From positions 310,001 to 374,000 of the forward strand of contig JBGAKH010000002.1 of the NCBI GenBank assembly GCA_044224515.1: a stretch of DNA of 64,000 bases, read 5' to 3'. Of the stretch, positions 52,470 through 61,478 are shown one piece after another. Both the position numbers and the translations under genes were made by a program. The DNA is from JBBATK01 sp044224515. GTDB lineage: Bacteria > Bacteroidota > Ignavibacteria > Kapaibacteriales > NICIL-2. The first letter of the stretch is position 1. Each line of letters starts with the position of its first letter. The notes below the pieces were generated by a model. That model did no database searches. It had not been told where the DNA came from and saw only the letters and a list, made by a program, of their open reading frames with translations.

Positions 52470-53588
52470 ATGACATCAGATCAGCAAGCGGCTGCGCAGC
52501 AGCCGGATGAAGAACATACATCTCGCTCACTTCAGCAATCCGGAAACATCGAGCAGAGTTCAGGGTTGCAGAAACGCAGCATGCCGAGACGTCGCTTTTT
52601 GACCGGTCTTGGTTGGACGTTGGGCGCAGGAGGCATTGGATTTCTCGGTCTCACAAGCATCGGTGGAGTGCAAGCACAAGGTCTGCTGAATATCGTGCGA
52701 AGCGCATTGACGCATAAACACAAGGTCGACAACCAGCCACCTGCACTTGCGGTACACACACGGAGTTTTGCTTCGGAGCAATGTGTAAAGTGTTTGGTTC
52801 TGGGTGATTGGGGTACCGGTGATGCGTTTCAAAAGCGAGTGGCTCAAGCGATGGCAATAGTTGCCGAACGGGAGCATCCGCAGTTTGTCATTAGCACAGG
52901 AGACAACTTCTATCCTAGTGGAGTTGAGTCGGCCGAAGACAAACAATTTCAGACCAAATGGAAAAACGTATATAACGCCTCCTCGCTGAACATCCCATGG
53001 ATTGTAAGTCTTGGAAACCATGATTATCGCAAGAGTGCGGAAGCACAAATAGCCTATTCAAAGAAGGACTCCATGTGGCTTATGCCTGCTCGGTATTATA
53101 CCATCCGGCGTCAGGAAGGAGAGATAAGCTGCGAGGTCTTTGTGTTGGATACCGAGGGATTGGTTCACGGTTCCAAAGCCGAAATCCGCACCCAACTCGA
53201 GTGGTTTGAACAGTCTTTGAAGTCTTCGAACGCGATGTGGAAAATTGCGGTAGGTCACCACATGATTCGCTCTCACGGTGCCTACGGTGACCAATCGTTT
53301 ATGCTCAATTTGGTAAAACCCTTGCTTGACCGGTATGGAGTACAGGTCTACCTGAATGGTCATGACCACGATCTGCAATATTTGAAAGCGCCGGAAGACA
53401 GCTTCATATGCGTGATATCGGGTGCAGGAGGGGGGGCTAGAAATACTTCGTATGGAAAAAATACGCGTTTTGCTGCCACAAATGGCGGGTTTGTGTATCT
53501 GGCCGCAACCAAATCTGTGCTTCACCTCGAGTTCTACAACGCTGAGTCGGAAGCTTTGTTCGCAGAAGATGCGGTACGACGAGGCTAA
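52470..53588 (+). CDS. Exported purple-acid-phosphatase-like metallophosphoesterase (Tat signal)
   Basis: A 372-residue enzyme of the calcineurin-like fold. The N-terminus has a twin-arginine signal (RRRFLTGLGWTLGAGGIGFLG). Metal-binding motifs: GDWGTGD at about 112, STGDNFYPSGVE, SLGNHDYR, VGHHMIRSHG and NGHDHDLQYL. These fit dinuclear-metal acid phosphatases such as animal ACP5, hydrolysing phosphate esters outside the cytoplasm. It sits alone between the TonB-like gene and a glycosyltransferase. A G7 run is in frame at 53430-53436 (GAGGGARN). Confidence 0.9.
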   Translation: MTSDQQAAAQQPDEEHTSRSLQQSGNIEQSSGLQKRSMPRRRFLTGLGWTLGAGGIGFLGLTSIGGVQAQGLLNIVRSALTHKHKVDNQPPALAVHTRSFASEQCVKCLVLGDWGTGDAFQKRVAQAMAIVAEREHPQFVISTGDNFYPSGVESAEDKQFQTKWKNVYNASSLNIPWIVSLGNHDYRKSAEAQIAYSKKDSMWLMPARYYTIRRQEGEISCEVFVLDTEGLVHGSKAEIRTQLEWFEQSLKSSNAMWKIAVGHHMIRSHGAYGDQSFMLNLVKPLLDRYGVQVYLNGHDHDLQYLKAPEDSFICVISGAGGGARNTSYGKNTRFAATNGGFVYLAATKSVLHLEFYNAESEALFAEDAVRRG

Positions 53589-53613
53589 AGTGCGATCAAT
53601 CTATGAGGAAAGA

Positions 53614-53622
53614 GGGGGGGGG
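53614..53622. repeat. Poly-G tract (9 bp)
   Basis: Nine consecutive G, 25 bp after the phosphatase stop, in a 300-bp spacer that otherwise shows no gene (53589-53889). It precedes the glycosyltransferase gene. Confidence 0.75.
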
Positions 53623-53889
53623 CTATATTGCTGGTGCATCGGCTGGGTCCTACTCGTACCTAGAACTCATCCTCGAGTATATGCAGAATGATTGCCCGCT
53701 TGTTCGATGAGCAGCACAGGTGTAGCACCGTAGGGCTTATTGAATAGCTCATGAGCTCTTGGAAGCTTGCAAACTGGTCCATTTGTTGCATACTCTGCGT
53801 ATGTACGCTATGTTAGTGTGCGTGCCGGCAAGTGCACTTCAACGGAATGAGCAGGCCGAACAACAAGTATCACCCAGGAAATCAGCCAC

Positions 53890-55161
53890 GTGGCACAAGA
53901 ATCACACGAAGAATCACCATCAGCGCGTCCGGACGCACAAGAGGCCGGTGCGCAGCCGAACCGAAACAAGCGAAACCGATATGGACGTCGTAACGATCGA
54001 CGCCATGGCGGCTCACGTAAGAATGAACAACGCGAAGGCTCCGAAACAGGTCGAAACGACGCTGATTTTCGCGAAAACACAGATTCCATGGTAGCCGAGT
54101 TGCGTGAAGGAGCTGAGGATACGGCGATCGAAAGCACAGAAACACCAAAGCGTCAGGACCGTTCAGAGCGACGTCCACGTCAAGACCGTGGAGAGCGATT
54201 CGATCGATCGCAGCGTGGACCTCGTTCAGCTAAGCCATCCATCAGCGTCGTCATTCCTTTGTTAAACGAAGAGGAATCGCTGAACGAACTTGCGGCCAGA
54301 TTAGCTCCTGTGTTGGAAACGGAGAGCGCAGGTCGTTATGAGGTCATCTTTATCGACGACGGCTCAACGGACTCATCGTTTGAAGTATTGCGAGCATTGA
54401 ATCGTCGCAACGGACGTTTTCATGCCCTTCGCTTTCGTCGCAACTACGGAAAGTCGGCAGCATTGGCAGTGGGCTTTGCAGCGGCAAAGAATGATGTCGT
54501 GATAACCATGGACGCCGATCTGCAAGATGATCCTTTGGAGATACCCAATCTTGTTGCAAAGATCAATGAAGGCTATGACTTAGTCAGTGGCTGGAAAAAA
54601 CGTCGCAAAGATCCTCTTGAGAAACGTCTTCCTTCGAAGTTCTTCAACTTTGTGACCTCGACAGTCAGCGGTATCAAGCTTCACGATTTCAATTGCGGAT
54701 TAAAAGCCTATCGCAAAGATGTCATCAAGACTGTGCAAGTCTATGGTGAAATGCACCGTTACATTCCTGCTCTTGCTCACTGGGAGGGCTTCCGCATTGC
54801 TGAGCTACCGGTAACGCACCACGCGCGAAAGTTTGGAAACTCTAAGTTTGGTTTTAGTCGATACTTCAAGGGCTTCTTGGACTTGTTGACCGTGGTGTTT
54901 ACGACGCGCTTCATTAAGCGACCCTTACACTTGTTTGGAACACTGGGGGCACTCTTTACACTCGTTGGCTTTGGTATCGACCTGATGCTCAGTATCGAGT
55001 GGTTTTTGCATCAAACCTCACTTACAAATCGTCCGCTGATGCTGATGGGCGTTGCCTTCATCATTGTGGGTGTGCAGTTGATTTCTATCGGTTTGATTGG
55101 GGAAATGATCGTAAAAAACAACCTCTCACATGCCGAGTACAGTATCAAAGAACGTCTATAA
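53890..55161 (+). CDS. Family 2 glycosyltransferase with disordered basic N-terminus
   Basis: A 423-residue membrane glycosyltransferase of the DPM/GtrB type. The catalytic domain starts near residue 115 (SVVIPLLNEEESLNEL), with FIDDGSTDSS, VITMDADLQDDP and CGLKAYRKD, and two C-terminal helices (LFTLVGFGIDLMLSI and VAFIIVGVQLISIGLIGEM). It would transfer a sugar from a nucleotide to a polyprenyl lipid. The first 110 residues are an unusual extension rich in Arg, Asn, Gly and Glu (RNKRNRYGRRNDRRHGG), probably disordered. The start is a GTG at 53890 just after a good purine stretch; a later start inside the frame would leave only the GT domain. Confidence 0.88.
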   Translation: MAQESHEESPSARPDAQEAGAQPNRNKRNRYGRRNDRRHGGSRKNEQREGSETGRNDADFRENTDSMVAELREGAEDTAIESTETPKRQDRSERRPRQDRGERFDRSQRGPRSAKPSISVVIPLLNEEESLNELAARLAPVLETESAGRYEVIFIDDGSTDSSFEVLRALNRRNGRFHALRFRRNYGKSAALAVGFAAAKNDVVITMDADLQDDPLEIPNLVAKINEGYDLVSGWKKRRKDPLEKRLPSKFFNFVTSTVSGIKLHDFNCGLKAYRKDVIKTVQVYGEMHRYIPALAHWEGFRIAELPVTHHARKFGNSKFGFSRYFKGFLDLLTVVFTTRFIKRPLHLFGTLGALFTLVGFGIDLMLSIEWFLHQTSLTNRPLMLMGVAFIIVGVQLISIGLIGEMIVKNNLSHAEYSIKERL

Positions 55162-55309
55162 CGTAGTGGCAGGCACGGGCATATTTGGGAGTTCTATGCT
55201 ACGGCCGACATGGTTTTTTGGCATTGCGCATCGGATTATGAATTCATGGAATCATGATATAGTATATTGCAAGCAGAGCCCATTTCCCACACTGAACGCC
55301 AACTCTTTC

Positions 55310-56158
55310 ATGATTTCTCGCATCCTACGTACCACCGTAACGCTTGTAGCGTTTCTGAGTTCAGTGCTGCTGACAGCGCAGGATCAAACGATACCTGCCA
55401 TTGCCGTGCCTGCACAGATCACGACAACGGCAAAGAGTCAGACCATCGTGAAGGGCGCATCAAACAACGACTACTTCAAACTTGAGCTTGGATTCAGTGC
55501 CATGTTTTTGGGTGCTGATCAAGGTGCAACCAAGTCGATCTTCTTGCCCAAGAACGATACTGCTTATGTAACCGGATCCAGCTTTTTCGGCGCACAATCC
55601 GGCTTAAGTGTGCGCGCCAACTTTGAATTAGGCGCGAACAAACGTATCAACATCCCTGTCGGCATCGACTACACCTTCTTTAGCGGCTCACAGCGTTTGC
55701 CCTCAGCTACAATCATTCAGCACGGCAATGTCAGCGTGAATGTGTTGACCTTGGTTGCGGGTGGACAGTACCGTCTTGTAGACTTGCCACTTGCCAACGC
55801 ATTTCTCTACGCCGGAGCTGAGCTTCGCGAGTCCTATTGTCCCGGACCTCGTTTTATTTATGAAGAGTCAGACACACTCGACCCCAAAGTGAGTCATGTG
55901 GTGATGGACTCAACACTTAAAAGTGATGTCTTCCGCTTTGGTGGAGCACTGCGCTTTGGCTGTCAAGGGGAACTCAGTGATGCTTTGTGGATCAACGTCA
56001 ACGTTGCCTACGGAATCAACAACCTTCTTGGACGTGATGATCGCAGTAGCGGCCCTGAGCGTCGCGGACAACTTCTTACCCCTTCTCGTGTAAACGAGAC
56101 AAACGAAGCTTTCTCAAAGTTCCTGCAGTTTGGTATTTGGCTGCAGTATCGTCTCTAA
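55310..56158 (+). CDS. Outer-membrane beta-barrel protein
   Basis: About 282 residues with a signal peptide (ILRTTVTLVAFLSSVLLTAQ). The remainder has the alternating pattern of an 8-strand outer-membrane barrel (LGFSAMFLGADQG, LSVRANFELGANKRINIPVG, FLQFGIWLQYRL, ending in a terminal Leu). No binding domain is recognised. The start is chosen at the ATG at 55310 directly before the signal peptide. It overlaps nothing and is followed two bp later by the family 9 glycosyltransferase, suggesting co-transcription. Confidence 0.82.
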   Translation: MISRILRTTVTLVAFLSSVLLTAQDQTIPAIAVPAQITTTAKSQTIVKGASNNDYFKLELGFSAMFLGADQGATKSIFLPKNDTAYVTGSSFFGAQSGLSVRANFELGANKRINIPVGIDYTFFSGSQRLPSATIIQHGNVSVNVLTLVAGGQYRLVDLPLANAFLYAGAELRESYCPGPRFIYEESDTLDPKVSHVVMDSTLKSDVFRFGGALRFGCQGELSDALWINVNVAYGINNLLGRDDRSSGPERRGQLLTPSRVNETNEAFSKFLQFGIWLQYRL

Positions 56159-56160
56159 CC

Positions 56161-57255
56161 ATGTCTGACTTGCTCCCGGTCTATAAACGCGACTGCATCC
56201 ATTTCCGTGGCGATATTCCTTGCGCTCCTCATAAAAGCACAGGTGTCCACTGTGAAGATTGCCTGCATTATCATTCTCAAGTTGGTTCGATCCTCATTAT
56301 CAAACTTGGTGCAACCGGAGATGTCATTCGCACGACGCCTTTGCTGCACAAGCTGTTGAGCGAATATCCCAATCATGCCATCCACTGGCTAAGCTACTCT
56401 CCGGAAGTAGTTCCTTCGGTCGTGCACAAAGCGATGCGCTTCAATGCCGAGTCGTTGTTGACCATTGAGGAAACACCCTATGATCTGCTTATCAATCTGG
56501 ATAAGGATCCGCAAGCCTGCGCATTGGCGAATCGAGTAAAGGCCGGACGAAAGTTGGGTTTTGTGCTTCGTGATGGCAAACCGGCTCCTGCAAATCCGGA
56601 AGCGGAACACAAGTTTTTGACAGGTTTGTTCGACGACGTCAACCAAGCCAATACAAAATCATATCCTGAAGAGATATTTGAAATCTGCGGGTGGACTTTC
56701 AACGGCGAGGAGTACATCCTGGATCGTCCGAAGTCAAACCGCTTTATGGATATGCGCAATGGTCGACATGTAGTTGGCCTCAACACAGGCTGCGGTGAAC
56801 GATGGACGTCACGTCGCTGGCCTGAAGAATACTGGATTGAGCTCGTGCGCACACTCACGCACAAGGGTTATACCCCCTTACTTCTGGGTGGAAAGCAAGA
56901 ACATGAGTTCAATACACACCTTGCTGCCTCAAGCGGCGCTATGTACTACGGACACTTTCCGATGGATGAGTTCATTGCCTTGATGGACTCATGCGATACG
57001 GTAGTTACGACCGTAACCCTCGCTATGCACATCGCCATTGCTCTCAGCAAGAATGTGGTACTCATGAACAACATCTTTAACCCCAAAGAGTTTGAGCTGT
57101 ATGGAAGAGGCCGCATCGTGGCACCGGCCAAGGAATGTCACTGCTTCTTCCGAGGCACCTGTACAAACGCCGAGTACTTCTGTATGAACACTTTGAGTCC
57201 GTCCATGATTATGGACGCCATCTCGACATCGCACGCTCATCATCAGAAAGTCTGA
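56161..57255 (+). CDS. Family 9 glycosyltransferase (heptosyltransferase-like) with Cys-rich N-terminus
   Basis: About 364 residues. The GT9 core is clear: ILIIKLGATGDVIRTTPLLHKL near residue 44, the helix VGLNTGCGERWTSRRW, LLLGGKQEHEFN and VTTVTLAMHIAIALSKN. Before it, residues 11-38 hold four Cys and His (CIHFRGDIPCAPHKSTGVHC with ECDL-like EDC), a small metal-binding-type motif seen in some family members from anaerobes. It likely adds heptose or a similar sugar to a lipid-linked glycan. ATG at 56161 is immediately after the barrel gene. Confidence 0.88.
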   Translation: MSDLLPVYKRDCIHFRGDIPCAPHKSTGVHCEDCLHYHSQVGSILIIKLGATGDVIRTTPLLHKLLSEYPNHAIHWLSYSPEVVPSVVHKAMRFNAESLLTIEETPYDLLINLDKDPQACALANRVKAGRKLGFVLRDGKPAPANPEAEHKFLTGLFDDVNQANTKSYPEEIFEICGWTFNGEEYILDRPKSNRFMDMRNGRHVVGLNTGCGERWTSRRWPEEYWIELVRTLTHKGYTPLLLGGKQEHEFNTHLAASSGAMYYGHFPMDEFIALMDSCDTVVTTVTLAMHIAIALSKNVVLMNNIFNPKEFELYGRGRIVAPAKECHCFFRGTCTNAEYFCMNTLSPSMIMDAISTSHAHHQKV

Positions 57256-57368
57256 AGAGTAAAACACGGAGCACACATCTATAGCTCAAGTGACGTCACG
57301 TTTTAAGTAGCTCCTCCGAAGGCGACGTCGCATGCGCTCATGTATCAAACGAGAGTGTTCTTTGTTAT

Positions 57369-57385
57369 GCTCCGCTTCGCGGAGC
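57369..57385. repeat. Small perfect hairpin in a 347-bp gene-free spacer
   Basis: GCTCCGC TTC GCGGAGC is a perfect 7-bp stem with a 3-nt loop in the 57256-57602 spacer between the GT9 and the peptidase genes. A TGACGTCA palindrome lies at 57292-57299, a word also seen at the end of the 4.4-kb repeat array. No T run follows, and no gene is seen in the spacer. Confidence 0.5.
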
Positions 57386-57602
57386 CGGGTATTGCTTGCA
57401 TTCTAAGCATCTAAGAACATACTGAGACGAATGCAGCTTCAATCCTGTCGTTCGTACTGTCGGTTGTCAGTCTAGTAGTGCAGAGTCATCACCTGCGGAT
57501 TTCGGTTCTTGAGCACTTCTATTCAATAAACATTTGCTAGCTTGACTTGAAGGATTGTTCAGGGCGGAGAACCAATTGTAACACAACAACGAGGAGTCTA
57601 CA

Positions 57603-58145
57603 ATGCTACTTGGTTTATCATCGGGAGCGTTGGATCAGCGATTCGCAGCGCAGCGAGATTCTCTATGGTGTTGGGCTGCATCGTTACAGATGATTTTTCA
57701 CCATTATGGTGTTCGACTACCTCAAGAGCGTATTGTTAAAGAGGTGTTTGGTTCGACTCCCTGGGGTACGGCACCCAATAAACCGGCGGACTTCTTACAC
57801 ATAAGCAAGGTTTTGAACAGGGGCGGAGTCGACAGTGTCGGACGACGTTTCCATGTAAAAAGTATGCTTATGCCGGGTGCTCCCAATACAGAAACGTTGG
57901 CTGAGGAGCTGTCTGCGCAGCGTCCTGTACTACTCAGTTACCAGAGTCGTCCGCGCATGAACCACGCCGTGGTCATCACGGCCATGGAACTAAGTGCACA
58001 ACAGAATGGATTAGTCTTCAAGCGTATGGTTGTGAGAGATCCCAACCCCAAAGCGCAAAACCGGGCACTGAAAGGACGTCGAGAAGTGCGTCCGTCGACA
58101 CTTCTGTCAAAAGCGGCTGCTCATTGGATCATCCGCGTTTGGTAA
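57603..58145 (+). CDS. Papain-like cysteine peptidase (AvrRpt2/C39-like) without signal peptide
   Basis: A 180-residue protein. The catalytic Cys sits in SLWCWAASLQMIFHHYG (the WCWAA signature of AvrRpt2-like and DUF3335 families), and the His in NHAVVITAME; VVRDPNPK fits the third residue region. There is no signal peptide or secretion tag, so it may act inside the cell or be exported by another route. The ATG is preceded by GAGGAG. No obvious inhibitor gene lies beside it. Confidence 0.82.
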   Translation: MLLGLSSGALDQRFAAQRDSLWCWAASLQMIFHHYGVRLPQERIVKEVFGSTPWGTAPNKPADFLHISKVLNRGGVDSVGRRFHVKSMLMPGAPNTETLAEELSAQRPVLLSYQSRPRMNHAVVITAMELSAQQNGLVFKRMVVRDPNPKAQNRALKGRREVRPSTLLSKAAAHWIIRVW

Positions 58146-58408
58146 GTCAATCGAAACAAATGATTTAGAATTAGAAGAGAGAGGCTCTCGCGAGAGGATA
58201 TTCTGCCGGGCAGATCACAACATTCTCCGTGGAGCTACGTCATTCACTACATGAAGCTGTGGACAAAATTTAATCCACGCTCTTCTCGGAGATCATCTAT
58301 CAGCGACGATCATTAACTATTTTTGTCATCTCAACAGGGTCGAACGTGCAGGATAGTAATAGCTGTCTGAATTCGCACCCACGATATTCCAAAGCATTCG
58401 GAGAAACT

Positions 58409-58744
58409 ATGCAAGCTACTCAGCCTATTCACGTTACAGACGATTCATTCAAGACCGACGTCTTGGATTCCACCGAACCCGTACTCATCGATTTTTGGGC
58501 TGCATGGTGTGGTCCTTGTCGTATGATTGCACCGATCATGGACGAATTAGCCACTGAACTTGAGGGCAAGGTGAAAATCGCGAAGGTAGACGTGGACAAC
58601 AATCCTCAAGTCTCATTGGAATACGGCATTCGTTCGATTCCTGCCTTGTTGCTTTTTCACGGTGGCAAGGTTGTGGACAACATCGTAGGCTTGGTACCCA
58701 AGAACTACATTCTTGAGCGTTTGGAACCCTACATGAACAAGTAA
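58409..58744 (+). CDS. trxA: Thioredoxin
   Basis: A 111-residue thioredoxin with the active site WCGPC (in DFWAAWCGPCRM) at about residues 32-36 and the cis-Pro segment RSIPALLLFHGG. It reduces disulfides in cytoplasmic proteins such as ribonucleotide reductase. The start is taken at the ATG at 58409 (MQATQPIHVTDDSF); an upstream frame from 58346 adds an unlikely leader. A clear terminator follows at 58784-58819. Confidence 0.95.
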   Translation: MQATQPIHVTDDSFKTDVLDSTEPVLIDFWAAWCGPCRMIAPIMDELATELEGKVKIAKVDVDNNPQVSLEYGIRSIPALLLFHGGKVVDNIVGLVPKNYILERLEPYMNK

Positions 58745-58783
58745 AACGTGCCGGTGTCAATCATAAAGAGTACAGCACCAATG

Positions 58784-58819
58784 AAAAGGACCGCGAGCAC
58801 TAGCTTCCGGTCCTTTTTT
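58784..58819 (+). terminator. Rho-independent terminator after trxA
   Basis: A 10-bp perfect stem AAAAGGACCG / CGGTCCTTTT around a 14-nt loop, ending in a run of six T. Confidence 0.9.
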
Positions 58820-58940
58820 CGTTGTCTGTCTCCGTACTTTTGTAGCGCACGAATGCTTCATTCATAGAAGCAAGGCAGCCAAGAGGGCGCGCGCAGCGCG
58901 ACCATAGTTCTTCATCTCTTTCATCTCTCGCAAGACTAAC

Positions 58941-59276
58941 GTGGCACGTCCTACACTTCTCACGACAGAACAGATTGAAGAACTACTGCGCGAGCATGCA
59001 TTGTGGAGAAGCACGGATGCGAGCATTCACCCTCAGTCGATCGTGCGTGAACTGCATGCGGTGGACTGGATGTCTGCTTTGGCATTGGTAAACGCCATAG
59101 CCATCGCGGCCGATACCATGGATCATCATCCTGACATCTTCTTATACGGATGGAACAAGATTCGTGTCAGTATCAGCACACATGATCAAGGAGGATTGAC
59201 ACTCCTTGATTTTGCATTGGCAACGAAAGTGGACGAATTGGCATTGCAGTCTGAGAACGCCCATAAGAACGACTAA
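58941..59276 (+). CDS. Pterin-4a-carbinolamine dehydratase-like protein
   Basis: A 111-residue protein of the PCD/DCoH family, which recycles the pterin cofactor of aromatic amino acid hydroxylases or acts as a molybdopterin-synthesis helper. The motif AADTMDHHPDIFLYGWNKIRV carries the paired His of the active site, and TLLDFALATKVDEL follows. No hydroxylase gene is seen nearby. The start is a GTG at 58941 with a short N-terminus. Confidence 0.85.
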   Translation: MARPTLLTTEQIEELLREHALWRSTDASIHPQSIVRELHAVDWMSALALVNAIAIAADTMDHHPDIFLYGWNKIRVSISTHDQGGLTLLDFALATKVDELALQSENAHKND

Positions 59277-59346
59277 CAAGAACACGGGCTCGTGGTACAA
59301 GCACGAGCAGTATAAAACAGCATCTTCTCACCAATCTTGAATCATT

Positions 59347-60624
59347 ATGACACCTGCAATTCTTGATGCACACGCACGACAAATCCTCGACTCACGCGGA
59401 AATCCAACACTGGAAGTTGATGTGTTGTTGGAAGATGGAACCATGGGTCGTGCTGCCGTTCCATCCGGTGCAAGTACCGGAGAACACGAAGCGGTAGAGT
59501 TACGCGACGGAGATAAATCCAAGTACTTGGGAAAGAGCGTCCAAAACGCCGTCAACAATGTGAACACTATTATTAACGAGCACATCGTTGGCTTGGATGC
59601 CAGCGAACAGTCGCAGATTGACCGTATTATGCTGACCTTGGACGGCACAGAAAACAAAGGCAAGCTTGGCGCGAATGCCATACTTGGTGTTTCTTTGGCT
59701 GTAGCCAGAGCAGCTGCCGGTTTTTATGGAATGCCGCTGTATCGTTACATCGGTGGTACGAATGCACGGACCTTGCCTGTACCGATGATGAACATTTTAA
59801 ATGGTGGACGTCACGCTGACAACAACGTCGACATTCAAGAGTTTATGATTATGCCTCTTGGTGCCCCCAGCTTCAGTGAAGCATTACGTTGGGGGACTGA
59901 GATTTTTCACACCTTGAAAGGTGTACTCAAGGCTAAGGGACTCAACACTTCTGTTGGTGATGAAGGTGGTTTTGCACCTTCGCTCGCGTCCAACGAAGAA
60001 GCATTGGATTCTATAATGGAGGCCATCAGCAAAGCCGGCTATACTCCGGGTGAACAAATTGCTCTCGCACTCGATGTGGCAGCAAGCGAGATGTACGACA
60101 ATGGCAAGTACAAATTCTATAAGTCCTCTCAGAAGGTTGTAAGCGTCGACGACATGATCGCTTGGTACGACAAACTCTCCCTCGATTATCCCATTGTATC
60201 AATCGAGGATGGTCTGGGTGAAAACGACTGGGCAGGATGGAAAGCGTTAAGTGATGCCATTGGTTCCCGCGTTCAGTTAGTAGGAGATGATTTGTTCGTA
60301 ACGAATCCGCTCTTCTTGAGTCGCGGTATCAACGAAGGCGTCGCAAACTCAATCCTGATCAAAGTCAATCAAATTGGAAGTCTAACAGAAACATTGGATT
60401 GCATTGCACTCGGTGCTCGTCATGGTTATCGTAGTATTGTATCTCACCGCTCCGGTGAAACTGAAGACTCCACGATAGCTGATATTGCAGTGGCTACCAA
60501 TGCCGGACAAATCAAAACCGGCGCTCCCTCACGCACAGATCGAGTTGCCAAATACAACCAACTGTTGCGCATTGAAGAAGAATTGGGAGCAGATGCTCTG
60601 TATCTGGGGCACGACGCACTCTAA
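59347..60624 (+). CDS. eno: Enolase (phosphopyruvate hydratase)
   Basis: A 425-residue glycolytic enzyme that converts 2-phosphoglycerate to phosphoenolpyruvate. Signatures: ILDSRGNPTLEVDV, GASTGEHEAVELRDGD, metal ligands in SIEDGLGENDW (Asp and Glu), VGDDLFVTN, KVNQIGSLTETLD and SHRSGETEDSTIADIAVA. All expected catalytic residues appear to be present and the length is normal. It follows the pterin dehydratase by 70 bp. A terminator follows at 60657-60693. Confidence 0.97.
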   Translation: MTPAILDAHARQILDSRGNPTLEVDVLLEDGTMGRAAVPSGASTGEHEAVELRDGDKSKYLGKSVQNAVNNVNTIINEHIVGLDASEQSQIDRIMLTLDGTENKGKLGANAILGVSLAVARAAAGFYGMPLYRYIGGTNARTLPVPMMNILNGGRHADNNVDIQEFMIMPLGAPSFSEALRWGTEIFHTLKGVLKAKGLNTSVGDEGGFAPSLASNEEALDSIMEAISKAGYTPGEQIALALDVAASEMYDNGKYKFYKSSQKVVSVDDMIAWYDKLSLDYPIVSIEDGLGENDWAGWKALSDAIGSRVQLVGDDLFVTNPLFLSRGINEGVANSILIKVNQIGSLTETLDCIALGARHGYRSIVSHRSGETEDSTIADIAVATNAGQIKTGAPSRTDRVAKYNQLLRIEEELGADALYLGHDAL

Positions 60625-60656
60625 ACTTCCTACAAGCATTCAGTTTCCATAAGAAG

Positions 60657-60693
60657 AATCCCGTGTAGGCCCAAGCCCTGCTCGGGATTTTTT
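60657..60693 (+). terminator. Rho-independent terminator after enolase
   Basis: A 7-bp stem AATCCCG / CGGGATT with a 19-nt loop, running into a T-rich tail (TTTTTTG). Confidence 0.8.
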
Positions 60694-60825
60694 GTTGTTC
60701 GAGAATTCGGCTGAAGATGTCTTCATTCTACAGTATCTTGAGTAGAACGTAGTGAGCTGCAAAGTGTACGGGCCAGGTACCTGCGGCTAATTCATGGTTT
60801 GTATCATTCTTAAAAGGGGTTTAGC

Positions 60826-61338
60826 ATGAAGCGATTTTTTATGCTTTCACTGGTCGTGTTGTTGACTCTTGCTTATACGAGTGCACGGGCAAGCGGACCA
60901 ATCGATCAGGGTTCGTGGATCATCGATGGTAATGTCGGTTTGAACGCAAGTTTATCGGGTGGTGGCGGTACTACCATCTACCTCCAGCCATCTGCTATGA
61001 TGTTTATCCAACAACGATTGGCGTTGGGTGGGGACTTCATCCTGAATGCAGGGGGCGGTACTACAACATTTGGTCTGGTGCCTACGGTCGCCTACTTTTT
61101 TGGTGATACACGTGGCAAAGGATTCCCATTTATTCGAGGTGGACTCGGTTTCTCCAGTACAAGCAATGGCTCCGGTACAAGCTTTACTTCGGTTGACATC
61201 ATGTTCGGAGGAGGTTATGCACTGCTTATCAGCAAAGAAGTCTTCTTGAATTTCTCCGGTACCATGAATATCTACACGGCTGACGCCAGTGGTACGATTC
61301 TTAACCTCAATGGCGGCGTTGGTGTCTTCTTGTACTAA
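60826..61338 (+). CDS. Small outer-membrane beta-barrel protein
   Basis: A 170-residue exported protein with a signal peptide (FFMLSLVVLLTLAYTSARA). The mature part is glycine-rich alternating strands of an 8-strand OMP/OprW-type barrel (GNVGLNASLSGGGGTTIYL, FIRGGLGFSSTSNGSG, LNLNGGVGVFLY). The start ATG follows AAAAGGGG, a good ribosome-binding site. Structural or small porin-like role is likely. A bidirectional terminator follows. Confidence 0.85.
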   Translation: MKRFFMLSLVVLLTLAYTSARASGPIDQGSWIIDGNVGLNASLSGGGGTTIYLQPSAMMFIQQRLALGGDFILNAGGGTTTFGLVPTVAYFFGDTRGKGFPFIRGGLGFSSTSNGSGTSFTSVDIMFGGGYALLISKEVFLNFSGTMNIYTADASGTILNLNGGVGVFLY

Positions 61339-61411
61339 ACATGTCGCAACAGGATAACCCTGTCCCTGTCGACACGCTCCACTGCACCGTCGTTCATCTA
61401 TCCAGAAAAAC

Positions 61412-61456
61412 AAACCCTGCAACCAAATCAAGTTGGTTGCAGGGTTTCATTTTTTG
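61412..61456. terminator. Bidirectional intrinsic terminator
   Basis: A 15-bp perfect stem AAACCCTGCAACCAA / TTGGTTGCAGGGTTT around a 6-nt loop. A T run follows on the plus side and an A run precedes it, so it should stop both the barrel gene (plus) and the PrsW gene (minus). Confidence 0.93.
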
Positions 61457-61478
61457 TGATGATAGAGAAGCCAAGTGT

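Noticed and set aside
57740..57765. tRNA T-loop-like GGTTCGACTCCC
   Set aside because: It lies inside the cysteine peptidase gene in frame, and no acceptor or anticodon stems surround it.
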